From Rhodobacter ferrooxidans (GTDB taxonomy: Bacteria; Pseudomonadota; Alphaproteobacteria; Rhodobacterales; Rhodobacteraceae): a stretch of DNA of 62,170 nt. Positions 49,520 through 59,900 of this stretch are shown piece after piece. The stretch lies in the NCBI RefSeq assembly GCF_000176015.1, contig NZ_ACYY01000018.1, positions 1 through 62,170 on the forward strand, read 5' to 3'. The notes beneath the pieces are model-generated. The model searched no databases, had not been told where the DNA came from, and was given only the letters and a program-made list of their open reading frames with translations. A program made the position numbers and the translations under genes. Numbering within the stretch: the stretch's first letter is position 1; every line of letters starts with the position of its first letter.

Positions 49520-50922
49520 CCAGCCGCGCCACGCCTGCCGCCAAGGCCGCAAATGCCCCGGTACTGCTGATCGAGGATACCGCCTCGCTGGCGATGGTCT
49601 ATCGCTCGGTGCTGACATCGGCGGGGCATCGGGTGCTGGTGGCGGGCACCGCCGCCGAAGGTCTGACGCTGTTTCGCGACCGCAGCCCTTCGGTGGTGCT
49701 GCTGGACCTGCTGCTGCCCGACCGTAACGGGCTGGAATTGATGCAGGATTTCCTGGCGCTGCGCCCCAGTGCCGCCATCATCGTCATCACCGCCAACGGT
49801 TCGATTGCCAAGGCAGTCGAGGCGATGCGGGCGGGGGCGCATGAATTTCTGGTCAAGCCGTTCGACGAACAGCGCCTGCTGGCCGCGGTGGAAAACGCCG
49901 CCCGCCCACGCCCCGTGGTGGTGCCGCCGCCCGCCGTTCCCCGCCCGGTCAGCCGGGCCAGCAGCGAGGCCTTCATCGGCTCGTCGCCGGTGATGGACCG
50001 CATCCACGCCACCATCCGCTCGGTCGCAAGCTCGATGGCGACGGTGTTCATCACCGGCGAAAGCGGCACCGGCAAAGAGCTGTGCGCGCTGGCGGTGCAT
50101 GACAATTCCGCCCGCGCTTCCGGTCCGTTCATCGCGCTGAACTGCGGCGCCATTCCGCAGGACCTGCTGGAATCCGAGGTGTTCGGCCATATGAAAGGCA
50201 GCTTTACCGGCGCGGTATCCGACAAGCCGGGGGCAGCGACCGCGGCCGATGGCGGCACGCTGTTTCTGGACGAGGTCTGCGAAATGGCCCCGGCCTTGCA
50301 GACCAAGCTGCTGCGCTTTCTGCAAACCTCGACGGTGCAGCCGGTGGGCGCCACCCGGCCGCGCAAGGTGAACGTGCGGATCATCTGCGCCACCAACCGC
50401 GATCCAGCGGACGCCGTGCGCCGCGGCCAGTTTCGCGAAGACCTTTACTATCGCCTTTATGTGGTGCCGATCCACATGCCGCCCCTGCGCGAGCGCGGCA
50501 ATGACGTGATCGAGATTGCCGAGGCCGCGCTTTCCCGTTTCGGTGCCGAAGAGGGCCGCGCCTTCGACGGGCTGGCGCCGCAGGTCGCCAACCTGTTCCG
50601 CCGCCTGCCCTGGCCCGGCAACGTGCGGCAGGTGCTGAACGTCATCCGCAACGTGGTGGTGCTGAACGAGGGCGGCCTGGTCACCCCCGACATGCTGCCC
50701 GCCCATCTGGCCGATCAGGACGACGCCCCCGAACCGCTTGCAGCCGAGGCACCCGCCCCGCAGATCGACAGCCTGATCGGCCTGACTCTGGCCGAGATCG
50801 AGCGTCAGGTGATCGAGGCCACCATCGCCCGCCATGGCGGTTCGGTGCCCAAAGCCGCCCGGGTGCTGGATATCGCGCCCTCGACGCTGTATCGCAAACG
50901 CGAAGGCTGGGCGCAGGACTGA
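49516..50922 (+). CDS. Sigma54-dependent response regulator (LuxO/NtrC type)
   Basis: A 468-residue activator. The N-terminal receiver domain has [14 protein letters not shown] with the phospho-acceptor Asp and a conserved lysine in FLVKPFDEQ. The AAA+ domain contains Walker [26 protein letters not shown] and Walker [11 protein letters not shown]. The sigma54-contact loop reads GSFTGA instead of the usual GAFTGA. A Fis-type helix-turn-helix ends the protein ([21 protein letters not shown]). It starts within the stop of the hybrid kinase. The regulon is not visible from this window. Confidence 0.9.
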   Translation: MTSRATPAAKAANAPVLLIEDTASLAMVYRSVLTSAGHRVLVAGTAAEGLTLFRDRSPSVVLLDLLLPDRNGLELMQDFLALRPSAAIIVITANGSIAKAVEAMRAGAHEFLVKPFDEQRLLAAVENAARPRPVVVPPPAVPRPVSRASSEAFIGSSPVMDRIHATIRSVASSMATVFITGESGTGKELCALAVHDNSARASGPFIALNCGAIPQDLLESEVFGHMKGSFTGAVSDKPGAATAADGGTLFLDEVCEMAPALQTKLLRFLQTSTVQPVGATRPRKVNVRIICATNRDPADAVRRGQFREDLYYRLYVVPIHMPPLRERGNDVIEIAEAALSRFGAEEGRAFDGLAPQVANLFRRLPWPGNVRQVLNVIRNVVVLNEGGLVTPDMLPAHLADQDDAPEPLAAEAPAPQIDSLIGLTLAEIERQVIEATIARHGGSVPKAARVLDIAPSTLYRKREGWAQD

Positions 50923-50929
50923 CGCGGCT

Positions 50930-51301
50930 TCAGTCGTAGAACGGCGTCATCTGCGCCACCACCACCGAGTTTTCCGCCAGCGCCCGCTCCATCAGCCCGC
51001 GCTCCTCGGCGTCGATCTCGTCGCCCGCCGCCAGCCGTTCCTCCAGCGTGCCATAGCCGGTGACATCCAGCGGCGAAAGGTCGGCAGCTTTCAACAGCGC
51101 CACGGTTTCGCGCACCGCCTCGGCCTCGTCCACGCCGGTGGCATAGATCAACAGGCCGGCACCGGTGGCCTTGTCGGGCAAGCCGTCGCCGGCCTTGCGG
51201 CCAACCTCGACGGCCAGCGTGAACACCAGTTGCGGGCGCTTTGGCTTGACGGGCGGCGCATCGCCGGAATTGGGGGCACCCTCGCCCTCGCCCTCAGTCA
51301 C
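50930..51301 (-). CDS. Conserved hypothetical protein coupled to dapD
   Basis: A 123-residue soluble protein with a Lys/Pro-rich N-terminus ([20 protein letters not shown]) and a single alpha/beta-like region ([39 protein letters not shown]). GTG 51301 starts inside the dapD end (eight-base overlap), giving coupled translation. The family is not named with confidence, and no catalytic motif is seen. It is convergent with the sigma54 regulator, with seven bases between them. Confidence 0.7.
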   Translation of the reverse strand: MTEGEGEGAPNSGDAPPVKPKRPQLVFTLAVEVGRKAGDGLPDKATGAGLLIYATGVDEAEAVRETVALLKAADLSPLDVTGYGTLEERLAAGDEIDAEERGLMERALAENSVVVAQMTPFYD

Positions 51302-52118
51302 GCAGCAACTCGTTGATCGAGGTCTTGGCGCGGGTCTTGGCATCGACCTTCTTCACGATCACCGCGCAGTAAAGGCTTATGCCGCCCTTGGAGGGCATCG
51401 AGCCTGCAACCACCACCGACCCGGCCGGAACCTCGCCATACATCACCGCCCCGGTTTCGCGGTCAACGATCTTGGTGGACTGGCCGATGAACACGCCCAT
51501 CCCCAGCACCGACCCCTCGCGCACGATGCAACCTTCGACCACCTCGGAGCGCGCGCCGATAAAGCAGTCGTCCTCGATGATGGTCGGCCCGGCCTGCATC
51601 GGCTCCAGCACGCCACCGATGCCGACACCGCCGGAAAGATGCACGTTGCGGCCGATCTGGGCGCAGGAACCGACGGTGGACCAGCCATCGACCATGCTGC
51701 CTTCACCGACATAAGCGCCGACGTTGACGAAAGATGGCATCAGCACCACGCCCTTGGAGATATAGGCAGACCGCCGCACGATGCTGCCCGGGACGGCGCG
51801 GATGCCCGACTTGCGCCAGTCGGCGGCACTCCAGCCCTGAAACTTCGACGGCACCTTGTCCCACCAGTTGCTGCCGCCATTGCCGCCCGAGATTTCGGCC
51901 ATGTCGTTCAGCCGGAACGACAGCAGCACCGCCTTCTTGGCCCATTGGTTCACATGCCAGTCGGCGCCGCGCTTTTCCGCCACCCGCAAGCTGCCGCTGT
52001 CGAGTGCTGCCAGCGTCGCCTCGATGGCCTCGCGCGCCGCACCCTTGGTGGCCGGGGAAATGGCGTCGCGGCCTTCCCAGGCGGCATTGATGGCGGCTTC
52101 CAAAGCGGCGTTGGGCAT
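51294..52118 (-). CDS. dapD: Tetrahydrodipicolinate N-succinyltransferase
   Basis: A 274-residue left-handed beta-helix transferase using succinyl-CoA in lysine and meso-DAP synthesis. Hexapeptide-repeat turns such as [20 protein letters not shown] and [20 protein letters not shown] are plain, and the N-terminal helical domain and C-terminal end ([10 protein letters not shown]) match the family. ATG 52118 follows AAAAAGGAA. It consumes succinyl-CoA, a product of the nearby suc and odh genes. Confidence 0.95.
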   Translation of the reverse strand: MPNAALEAAINAAWEGRDAISPATKGAAREAIEATLAALDSGSLRVAEKRGADWHVNQWAKKAVLLSFRLNDMAEISGGNGGSNWWDKVPSKFQGWSAADWRKSGIRAVPGSIVRRSAYISKGVVLMPSFVNVGAYVGEGSMVDGWSTVGSCAQIGRNVHLSGGVGIGGVLEPMQAGPTIIEDDCFIGARSEVVEGCIVREGSVLGMGVFIGQSTKIVDRETGAVMYGEVPAGSVVVAGSMPSKGGISLYCAVIVKKVDAKTRAKTSINELLRD

Positions 52119-52202
52119 CGGTGCGTTCCTTTTTGGTTGGTCTTGACCGTCCCCAGCCTATAGACCTTGCGGCAAAGCCACGCAATTCCCCCAAGGACCG
52201 CC

Positions 52203-53024
52203 ATGAAAGACGAGCCGCGCAGCCACCCGTTCCGCAACAGCACGCAGGATGTGGCCACCGCCGACCTGATCCCCGACACGCCGCAGACCCGGGCGCCCGC
52301 CTACCGGCTGGCCTTTGCCGATGCCGAATTCATGACCCGGTCGGACCTGCGCCCGGTGCGGCTGCAACTGGAACTCCTGAAGCCGCAACTGGTGCTGGAC
52401 GAGCGCGGCATCAATTCGACCATCGTGATGTTCGGCTCGGCCCGCATCCCCGACCCCGATCAGCCGCAAACCGCCAAGGTGCCGCAACTGGCCGAGCTTT
52501 GCCGCTATTACAACGAGGCCCGCCGCTTTGCCGCGATGATGACCGAACGCAGCATGGCCGAATATGGCCGCGAGAATGTGGTGATGACCGGCGGTGGCCC
52601 CGGCATCATGGCCGCAGGCAACCGCGGTGCCGCCGACGCCGGTGGCCAGTCGATCGGGCTGAACATCGTGCTGCCGCATGAACAGGCGCCCAACCCCTAT
52701 GTCACCCCCGACCTGTGCTTCAACTTCCACTATTTCGCCATCCGCAAGATGCATTTCCTGATGCGCGCCCGGGCCATCTGCATCTTCCCCGGCGGTTTCG
52801 GCACGCTGGACGAGATGTTCGAAAGCCTGACGCTGATCCAGTCGGGCCGGATGAAGCGCATCCCGATCCTGCTGTTCGGCCGCACCTTCTGGGACCGCAT
52901 CATCAACTGGCAAGCGCTGGCGGAAAGCGGCACCATCTCGGAAAAAGACCTGGACCTGTTCCGCTACGTCGAAACCGCCGAGGAAGCCATGGCAGAGATC
53001 GACGGCTGGCCCGCCCAAGCCTGA
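52203..53024 (+). CDS. LOG family protein (TIGR00730)
   Basis: A 273-residue Rossmann-like protein of the LOG/lysine decarboxylase-like family. Signature motifs are GGGPGIMAAGNRGA and PGGFGTLDEMFE. The family includes cytokinin riboside phosphoribohydrolases (AMP nucleosidase-like), so nucleotide hydrolysis is plausible but unproven for this longer bacterial form. ATG 52203 follows AAGGA. It is divergent from dapD. Confidence 0.88.
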   Translation: MKDEPRSHPFRNSTQDVATADLIPDTPQTRAPAYRLAFADAEFMTRSDLRPVRLQLELLKPQLVLDERGINSTIVMFGSARIPDPDQPQTAKVPQLAELCRYYNEARRFAAMMTERSMAEYGRENVVMTGGGPGIMAAGNRGAADAGGQSIGLNIVLPHEQAPNPYVTPDLCFNFHYFAIRKMHFLMRARAICIFPGGFGTLDEMFESLTLIQSGRMKRIPILLFGRTFWDRIINWQALAESGTISEKDLDLFRYVETAEEAMAEIDGWPAQA

Positions 53025-53218
53025 GTGTTGGCGCGGCCAGAATCAGCACGCGTGCCGCAGGGCAGCACATGCGATGAAGATCAGGATTTGTTTGAAAATC
53101 AAAATTGATTGCCGTCTTTGCTGTTTGAAACCATGAGTTTTGCATGATTTGGGCAATTCATCCCGGAAACCACCAACGTCCCGCCCCGATGCCGGCGCAG
53201 TCGGACCGGACGCCGGCC

Positions 53219-53950
53219 TTACCGCAGCAGCGGGCCGTCGTGGTCGAGGTACGCCGCATCGAAATCGGCCAGTTTCACCAGACCGGCCAGATCGTCGAAC
53301 ACCACCTGGCCATGCTGGAAGGTCAGCAAGCCGTCCTCGCGCAGTTCGCGCAGCACCCGGTTGATGTGGACCGCACTCAGCCCCAGCGCATCCGCCAGCA
53401 GGTATTGCGACAACGGGCAGGCGAAGCCCGCCTTGCTGCCGATGCCGACCAGCTTCAGCCGTGCCCCCATCTCCAGCAGGAAATGCGCCGTGCGTTCCAC
53501 CGCGTTGCGCCGCCCCAGCCCGACCAGATGTTCCACCACCATCGCCTCGTCGCGCGAGGCGGCCCACAGCACGGCGGTGGCCAGCCGCGGGGTGCGGGCA
53601 AAGGCGTCCAAGAGGTCATGCGCCATCACTTCCGAGGCCTCGACCCGGGTGATCGGCTCGATGTTGTGATCCGCCGTGCGGAAAAGCACCGAGCGCAACC
53701 CCAGGAAATCGCCGGGAATCTGGAAATCGACGATCTGCCGGGTGCCACCGGGCAGCAACTTGTAGGAACAGGCCCAGCCGTCGGCCAGGATATAGACCGG
53801 GTGGCTGGTCTGACCCTGATGCATCAGGTCGCGCCCGGCCGGAAACACCCGGCGGCGGCGGTAGAGGTCGGAAAGCACAGTCAGATCGCTGTCGGACAGC
53901 GTGACGAACGCCGCCAGCTTGCGCGCGAACGGGCTGTTCACGATGGTCAT
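53219..53950 (-). CDS. Crp/Fnr family regulator
   Basis: A 243-residue transcription factor with a cyclic-nucleotide-binding-like beta-barrel (residues 25-120, ILADGWACSYKLLPGGTRQI, IPGDFLGLRSVLF) and a C-terminal winged helix (LADALGLSAVHINRVLREL). The N-terminus lacks the cysteine cluster of Fnr, so it is unlikely to be an iron-sulfur oxygen sensor. ATG 53950 is used; the extra 11 codons upstream are not supported. The ligand and targets are unknown. Confidence 0.87.
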   Translation of the reverse strand: MTIVNSPFARKLAAFVTLSDSDLTVLSDLYRRRRVFPAGRDLMHQGQTSHPVYILADGWACSYKLLPGGTRQIVDFQIPGDFLGLRSVLFRTADHNIEPITRVEASEVMAHDLLDAFARTPRLATAVLWAASRDEAMVVEHLVGLGRRNAVERTAHFLLEMGARLKLVGIGSKAGFACPLSQYLLADALGLSAVHINRVLRELREDGLLTFQHGQVVFDDLAGLVKLADFDAAYLDHDGPLLR

Positions 53951-54140
53951 GGCACATAACCTTTTCGCGTCAGGCCGCACCATGTTGCCGCCTGCATCGT
54001 CACCACCTAACCGTCGAATGATCGGTCCGACGCTGCTGTAGGTAAGCGCATCCTAGCATAATTCTGCGAAGCTGGCGAGACGACGGCTTGCGCGTGACAT
54101 TTGCCCCGGTCTTGGTCGTGCAACTGGAAAGACATACCCG

Positions 54141-54377
54141 ATGAGCCAACTGTCAGACGTTTCCGGCATTGCCGCCCTCGCCATCTGCGAATCGCTGCTG
54201 CTGGCGCTGAATGATCGCAACGTGCTGCCGGAACGCGAGATCATCGGTATCCTGAAAGACGCCGCCGCCGCCCACATGGACCTGCCGCCGAAAGAGGGCA
54301 AGGCCGAGCAGCACGCCGCCGTGGCGAGCCTGATCAACAAGATCATCGACGGCGGCAATTCCGTGCGCCGCCGCTAA
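54141..54377 (+). CDS. Small conserved protein
   Basis: A 78-residue helical protein opening MSQLSDVSGIAALAICESLL with a basic C-terminal end (GGNSVRRR). ATG 54141 follows GGAAAG. I do not recognise a named family. It is divergent from the Crp-type regulator. Confidence 0.65.
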   Translation: MSQLSDVSGIAALAICESLLLALNDRNVLPEREIIGILKDAAAAHMDLPPKEGKAEQHAAVASLINKIIDGGNSVRRR

Positions 54378-54411
54378 GGTGGGGGGGGCGGCGAACCGCC
54401 CCGCGCCGGTG

Positions 54412-54567
54412 TCAGATCCGGCCCATCAGCACCAGGATCAGCAGGATCAGCAGCACCAGGCCCAGCCCGCCGCTGGGTCCATAGCCCCAATTGGCACTGT
54501 GGCCCCAGTTCGGCAGCGCGCCGACAACGGCCAATATCAGAATGACGATCAGAATGGTTCCCAGCAT
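54412..54567 (-). CDS. DUF3309 family membrane peptide
   Basis: A 51-residue peptide with two membrane stretches (ILIVILILAVVGALPNW and GLVLLILLILVLMGRI) around NWGYGPSGG, the pattern of DUF3309 proteins. ATG 54567 follows AAAGGGGA. The function is unknown. Confidence 0.88.
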   Translation of the reverse strand: MLGTILIVILILAVVGALPNWGHSANWGYGPSGGLGLVLLILLILVLMGRI

Positions 54568-54867
54568 GGGGTTCCCCTTTGCTATGGCGCCGCAGGGCGG
54601 GCCAGGTGATATCCGGCCCGATGGCACCGGGACCGGCTTGAAAGGACAGTCGTGACCCGAAGGGACTGGCAGGCGGTCTGGGGTCCGCATTTCCAAAGCA
54701 TCGTCCGCACCCCGCACCGGGTGCCACACGGCAAAAGACACTCCGGGTCACGCAATAATTCTAGCAAATCCGCCGCAGCCCGGCCCTAACCTGCATCAGC
54801 GATCCGGGATGGACAGCGGCGGCGCAGTGGCGCAAATTCGGTCGGACTTCTGCAAAAGGATAAGGCG
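54568..54867. other. Gap between DUF3309 gene and acuI
   Basis: A 300-bp gap that must carry the divergent promoters of both genes. A GC-rich minus-strand frame overlaps it (to 54767) but has no ribosome site or recognisable sequence. No repeat stands out. Confidence 0.5.
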
Positions 54868-55857
54868 ATGTTCCGGGCTTTGGTGGTGGAAAAGGATGCG
54901 GCGGGGGCGACCCATGCCACGGTGCAAAACCTGCCGGACGACCGCCTGCCGCCCGGTGATGTGACGGTGGCGGTGGAATACTCGACGCTGAACTACAAGG
55001 ACGGGCTGTGCCTTGGCTCGGGCGGCGGCATGGTGAAAACCTGGCCGCATGTGCCGGGGATTGATTTAGCAGGCACCATCCTGACCTCGGATCACCCCTG
55101 TTACGGCGCGGGCGACAAGGTGGTGCTGACCGGCTGGCGGGTGGGCGAGGTGCAGTGGGGCGGCTATGCCCAGAAGGCCCGGGTCAATGCCGACTGGCTG
55201 GTGCCGCTGGCGCCGGGGATGACCACGCGGCAGGCGATGGCGGTGGGCACCGCCGGTTTCACCGCGATGCTGGCGCTGCTGGCGCTGGAGGATCACGGGC
55301 TGACGCCTTCGAAGGGCGAGGTGCTGGTGACCGGCGCTGCGGGTGGTGTGGGCTCGGTGGCGGTGGCGCTGCTGGCCAACCTTGGCTACCGGGTGGCGGC
55401 GGTGACGGGGCGGCCTGAGACGGAGGCCTATCTGAAGGGTCTGGGCGCCAGCCGCATCATCCCGCGCGCCGATCTGGCCGAGGTGTCCAAGCGGCCTTTG
55501 GAATCCGAGACCTGGGCCGGCTGCATCGACGCCGTGGGCGGGGCCATGCTGGCGCGGGTGTTGGGGCAGTTGCAGCACGGCGCCTCGGTCGCCGCTGTCG
55601 GGCTGGCAGGGGGGGCGGCGTTGCCCACCTCGGTGGTGCCGTTCCTGTTGCGCGGCATCAACCTCTTGGGCATTGATTCGGTCACCTGCCCCTATCCGCA
55701 ACGCTTCCGCGCCTGGAGCCGGATTGCTTCCGACCTGCCGCTGGACAAGCTGGAGGCGATGATCCGCCCCGCCACGCTTGCCGACCTGCCCGCACTGGGG
55801 GCGGCGATCCTGCAAGGCGGCGTGCAGGGCCGGGTGGTGGTGGATGTGAACGCCTGA
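54868..55857 (+). CDS. acuI: Acrylyl-CoA reductase (NADPH)
   Basis: A 329-residue zinc-independent medium-chain reductase (YhdH/AcuI type) reducing acryloyl-CoA to propionyl-CoA, which links 3-hydroxypropionate or DMSP breakdown to propionyl-CoA metabolism. The N-terminal VEYSTLNYKDGLCLGSGG and VPGIDLAGTI, then the cofactor motif VTGAAGGVGSVAVALL are diagnostic. ATG 54868 follows AAAAGGA. It fits functionally with prpE and ecm, although they are not adjacent. Confidence 0.88.
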   Translation: MFRALVVEKDAAGATHATVQNLPDDRLPPGDVTVAVEYSTLNYKDGLCLGSGGGMVKTWPHVPGIDLAGTILTSDHPCYGAGDKVVLTGWRVGEVQWGGYAQKARVNADWLVPLAPGMTTRQAMAVGTAGFTAMLALLALEDHGLTPSKGEVLVTGAAGGVGSVAVALLANLGYRVAAVTGRPETEAYLKGLGASRIIPRADLAEVSKRPLESETWAGCIDAVGGAMLARVLGQLQHGASVAAVGLAGGAALPTSVVPFLLRGINLLGIDSVTCPYPQRFRAWSRIASDLPLDKLEAMIRPATLADLPALGAAILQGGVQGRVVVDVNA

Positions 55858-55900
55858 CAAACTGCGAAAAATCGGCCGGATACGGGTTGCAATCCGCGGC

Positions 55901-55935
55901 GGGAATATATATTCACGAATTTGAATATTAAATAC
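55901..55935 (+). promoter_or_regulatory. AT-rich inverted repeat upstream of the RND genes
   Basis: ATATTC (55909-55914) and GAATAT (55923-55928) form an inverted repeat with an eight-base centre, within a markedly AT-rich stretch 29 bp before the RND adaptor start. It resembles an ArsR/BigR-like or promoter-overlapping operator, but the regulator is not identified. Confidence 0.45.
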
Positions 55936-55956
55936 CCTTGCCAAAGGACCAGCCCG

Positions 55957-56922
55957 ATGATGCGTATTCTGCTTCTGGCAGCCACCCTTGCCTCTGCCCA
56001 GCCGCTGTGGTCCGCCCCGCTGACCGCGACCATGGTCACCGAATGGAAGGCAGTTTATGGCCGGGTGGAAACCCGCGACCGTATCCCGGCGCGGGCGCGG
56101 CTGGGTGGCACGCTGGTGGCGCTGTCGGTGGCCGAGGGCGATATCGTCGCCGCCGGTCAGCAACTGGCCGAGGTGGTGGATGCCAAGATCAATTTCCAGC
56201 TAGCCGCCATCGACGCGCAGCTTGAATCGCAGACAGCGCAACTGGCCAACGCGCAGGCCGAACTGACACGCGGCGAGGATCTGCTGGCACGCGGCGTCAC
56301 CACGGCGCAACGGCTGGACGCGTTGCGCACGCAGGTCGATGTGATCACCGGACAGATCGCCGCCACCGGCGCGCAGCGCAAGGTGCTGGAACAGCAGGCC
56401 GCCGATGGCGTGGTGCTGGCCCCCACGGCTGGTCGGGTGCTGGATGTGCCGGTTTCCACCGGCGCCGTGGTGATGCCGGGCGAGGCGGTGGCCACCATCG
56501 GCGGCGGCGGCTATTTCCTGCGCATCGCCCTGCCCGAACGCCATGCCGCTTTCCTGAAGGAAGGCGCCGAGATCCCGATCGACACCGCCGCCGGCCCTGC
56601 CACCGGCAGGCTGGCGCGGATCTATCCGCTGATCGAGAATGGCCGCGTGGTGGCCGATGTCGAGGTGGAGGGCCTGCCCGAAACCTTCGTCGATGCCCGG
56701 GTGCTGGTGCGGGTTCCGGTCGATCAACGCCCGGCCCTGCTGGTGCCCGCCGGGGCGGTGATCACCCGTTCCGGCCTTGATTTCGTTGAAATAACCACCG
56801 CCGAAGGTACGGTTTCCCGCGCCGTGGTCGCCGGTCAGCACCATAGCGTCAATGGGGCCGACATGACCGAGATCCTGTCGGGTCTGCAAGCAGGCGACAT
56901 GCTGGTGACCAGCCATGAGTGA
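55957..56922 (+). CDS. RND efflux periplasmic adaptor
   Basis: A 321-residue membrane-fusion protein: a signal peptide (MMRILLLAATLASAQPLWSA), a lipoyl-like half (ARARLGGTLVALSVAEGDIV), a helical hairpin with LESQTAQLANAQAELTRGED, then the second lipoyl half (GVVLAPTAGRVLDVPVSTGA) and a beta-barrel. ATG 55957 follows AAAGGA. Its end overlaps the pump start by eight bases. Confidence 0.9.
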   Translation: MMRILLLAATLASAQPLWSAPLTATMVTEWKAVYGRVETRDRIPARARLGGTLVALSVAEGDIVAAGQQLAEVVDAKINFQLAAIDAQLESQTAQLANAQAELTRGEDLLARGVTTAQRLDALRTQVDVITGQIAATGAQRKVLEQQAADGVVLAPTAGRVLDVPVSTGAVVMPGEAVATIGGGGYFLRIALPERHAAFLKEGAEIPIDTAAGPATGRLARIYPLIENGRVVADVEVEGLPETFVDARVLVRVPVDQRPALLVPAGAVITRSGLDFVEITTAEGTVSRAVVAGQHHSVNGADMTEILSGLQAGDMLVTSHE

Positions 56923-59900
56923 GCCGAAGGAAACCGCGCTTGGCATCGCCGGGCAACTGACCCGCGCCTTCATCAGCTCGGCCCTGACGCCGCTGTTCAT
57001 TCTGGCGGCGCTGGCGGTGGGCCTTGTCGCCCTGACCTCGCTGCCGCGCGAGGAAGAGCCGCAAATCTCGGTGCCGCTGGTCGATATCCATGTGCAGGCG
57101 CAGGGGCTGCGGGCCGAGGATGGCGTCAAGCTGGTCACCGAGCCGTTGGAGACCATCGTCAAGGCACTGGACGGCGTGGAACACGTCTATTCGCAGACCC
57201 GCGACGATGCCGCCATGGTGACGGCGCGGTTCCTGGTCGGCACCTCGACCGATGCTGCCGTTCTGCGGGTGCATGACAAGATCCGCGCCAACCTGGACCG
57301 CATCCCGGTCGGCATCCCCGAACCGCTGATCGTCGGTCGCGGCATCGACGATGTGGCCATCGTGGCGCTGACGCTGTCGGCCAAACCCGGCGCCGATGTC
57401 TCGGCCAACGACCTCACACGCATCGCCCGCGAATTGCGCACCGAGATCGCCAAGACCGAAAACGTCGGCCTGACCTATCTGGTGGGCGAGGCCTCCGAGG
57501 CGATCCGCATCGCGCCGGACCCGGAAAAGCTGGCGCTGTATGGCGTGACGCTGCAACAACTGGCCGCCAAGGTGGCGCAGGCCAACCGCAGCCTCAGCAC
57601 CGGCACGCTGCGCGACGGCGGCCAGGAAATCAGTCTGGTGGCCGGCGAGACCCTCACGGCACCCGCACAGGTGGCGGGCCTCTTGCTGACCACCCGCGAC
57701 AACCGCCCGGTCTATGTGGCCGATGTGGCCGATGTGCAGTTCGTGCCCGACACCTCGGATGTCATCGTGGCGCAGGTCACCAAGGCCGAGGATGGCAGCA
57801 TCACCCGCACCCCTGCCGTGACCCTGGCGGTGGCCAAGCGGGCCGGTGCCAATGCCGTGCTGGTGGCCGAAGCCGTGCTGCACCGGATCGAGGCGCTGGA
57901 AGGCCGCCTGATCCCGGAAAACGTCGCTGTCACCGTGACCCGCGACTACGGCGAAACCGCCAATGAAAAGGCCAACGAGCTGCTGTTCCACCTTGGGCTT
58001 GCCACGCTTTCCATCATCGGCCTCGTGCTGCTGGCGGTGGGCTGGCGCGAAAGCATCGTGGTGGCCATCGTCATCCCGGTGACCATCCTGCTGACGCTGT
58101 TTGCCGCCTGGATCATGGGCTACACGCTGAACCGGGTGTCGCTGTTCGCGCTGATCTTTTCCATCGGGATTCTGGTCGATGACGCCATCGTGGTGATCGA
58201 GAACATCGCCCGCCACTGGGGCATGAAGACCGAGCGCACCCGGATCGAGGGCGCCATCGCCGCGGTGGCCGAGGTCGGCAACCCTACCATCGTCGCCACC
58301 CTGACGGTGGTCGCCGCCCTGCTGCCGATGCTGGCGGTTTCGGGTCTGATGGGCCCCTACATGTCACCGATCCCGGCCAACGCCTCGGCGGCGATGATCT
58401 TTTCGTTCTTCGTGGCGGTGATCATCACCCCCTGGCTGATGGTCAAGATCGCCGGTCGCGCCGAAATGGCGGCCCACGACCACGACGACACCTATGGCGG
58501 CCATCCCGGCGGCAAGCTTGGCAAGATCTACGCCACCGTCGCCAAACCGCTGCTGAAAACCCGTGGCCGCAGCCTTGGCTTCCTGCTGGTCACGGTGGTG
58601 CTGTCGTTTGGTTCGCTGGGTCTGTTGTACACCCGCGATGTCACGGTGAAACTGCTGCCCTTCGACAACAAGTCCGAATTGTCGGTGGTGATCGACCTGC
58701 CCGAAGGCAGCTCGACCGAGGCCACTGACCGCGTGGCGCAGGATGTGGCCGGTGTGGTGTTGCAACTGCCCGAGGTGATGGCGGTGCAGACCCATGCCGC
58801 CGCCGCCGCCCCCTTCAACTTCAACGGGTTGGTGCGGCACAGCTATCTGCGGGCAGAGCCGCAACTGGGCGAGGTGCAGATCAACCTGACGCCGAAATCC
58901 GACCGCGACCGCACCAGCCACCAGATCGCGCTGGACATCCGCGCCCGGCTGAACGCGCTGGCGCTGCCCGAAGGCACCGTGCTGAAAACCGTCGAACCGC
59001 CACCCGGCCCGCCGGTGATGGCGACGCTGCTGGCGGAAATCTATGGCCCCGACGCCGACACCCGTCGCGCCGCTGCCGCCCGCGTGCGCGAGGCTTTCGC
59101 CTCGGTGCCCTTCATCGTCGATATCGACGACAGCTATGGCACGCAGGCGCGGCGGCTGCGCGCCAGCATCTCGACCGATGATCTGGAATTCTTCGGCGTG
59201 CAGGAACAGGACGTGTTCGACACCCTGACCGCGCTGAACGGCAGCCAGACCGTCGGCTATTCGCACCGCGGCGAAGGCCGCCAGCCGATCCCGATCGAGA
59301 TTGCCCGCCCCAAGGGCGACCGGGTGATGGACGAACGCTTCCTGTCCACCCCGATCCCGGCCAACGTGCTGCCGGGTGCGCGCGGCGTGGTGGAACTGGG
59401 CGACGTGATCCGCATCAGCGCCGAGAACGCCAGCTTCCCGATCTTCCGCCACAACGGCCGCGATGCCGAAATGGTCACCGCCGAACTGGCAGGCGATTAC
59501 GAGGCACCGCTTTACGGCATGTTGGCGGTGGATGCGGCGCTGGAGGCGATGACCTGGGCCCCCGGTGAAAAACCCGAGATTTCCATGCACGGCCAGCCCG
59601 ATGACGAGACCAAAACCACCCTGCTGTGGGACGGCGAATGGGAAGTGACCTATGTGACCTTCCGCGACATGGGGGCGGCCTTCGGCATCGCGCTGGTGGC
59701 GATCTACATCCTGGTGGTGGCGCAGTTCGGCAGCTTCCGCCTGCCGCTGGTGGTGCTGACCCCGGTGCCGCTGACCTTCCTTGGCATCATGTTCGGGCAC
59801 TGGCTGTTCTCGGCGCCATTCTCGGCCACCTCGATGATCGGCTTCATCGCGCTGGCGGGCATCATCGTGCGCAACTCGATCCTGCTGGTCGATTTCATCC

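Noticed and set aside
54582-54767. 61-codon minus-strand frame upstream of acuI
   Set aside because: GC-rich, no ribosome site, no family pattern.
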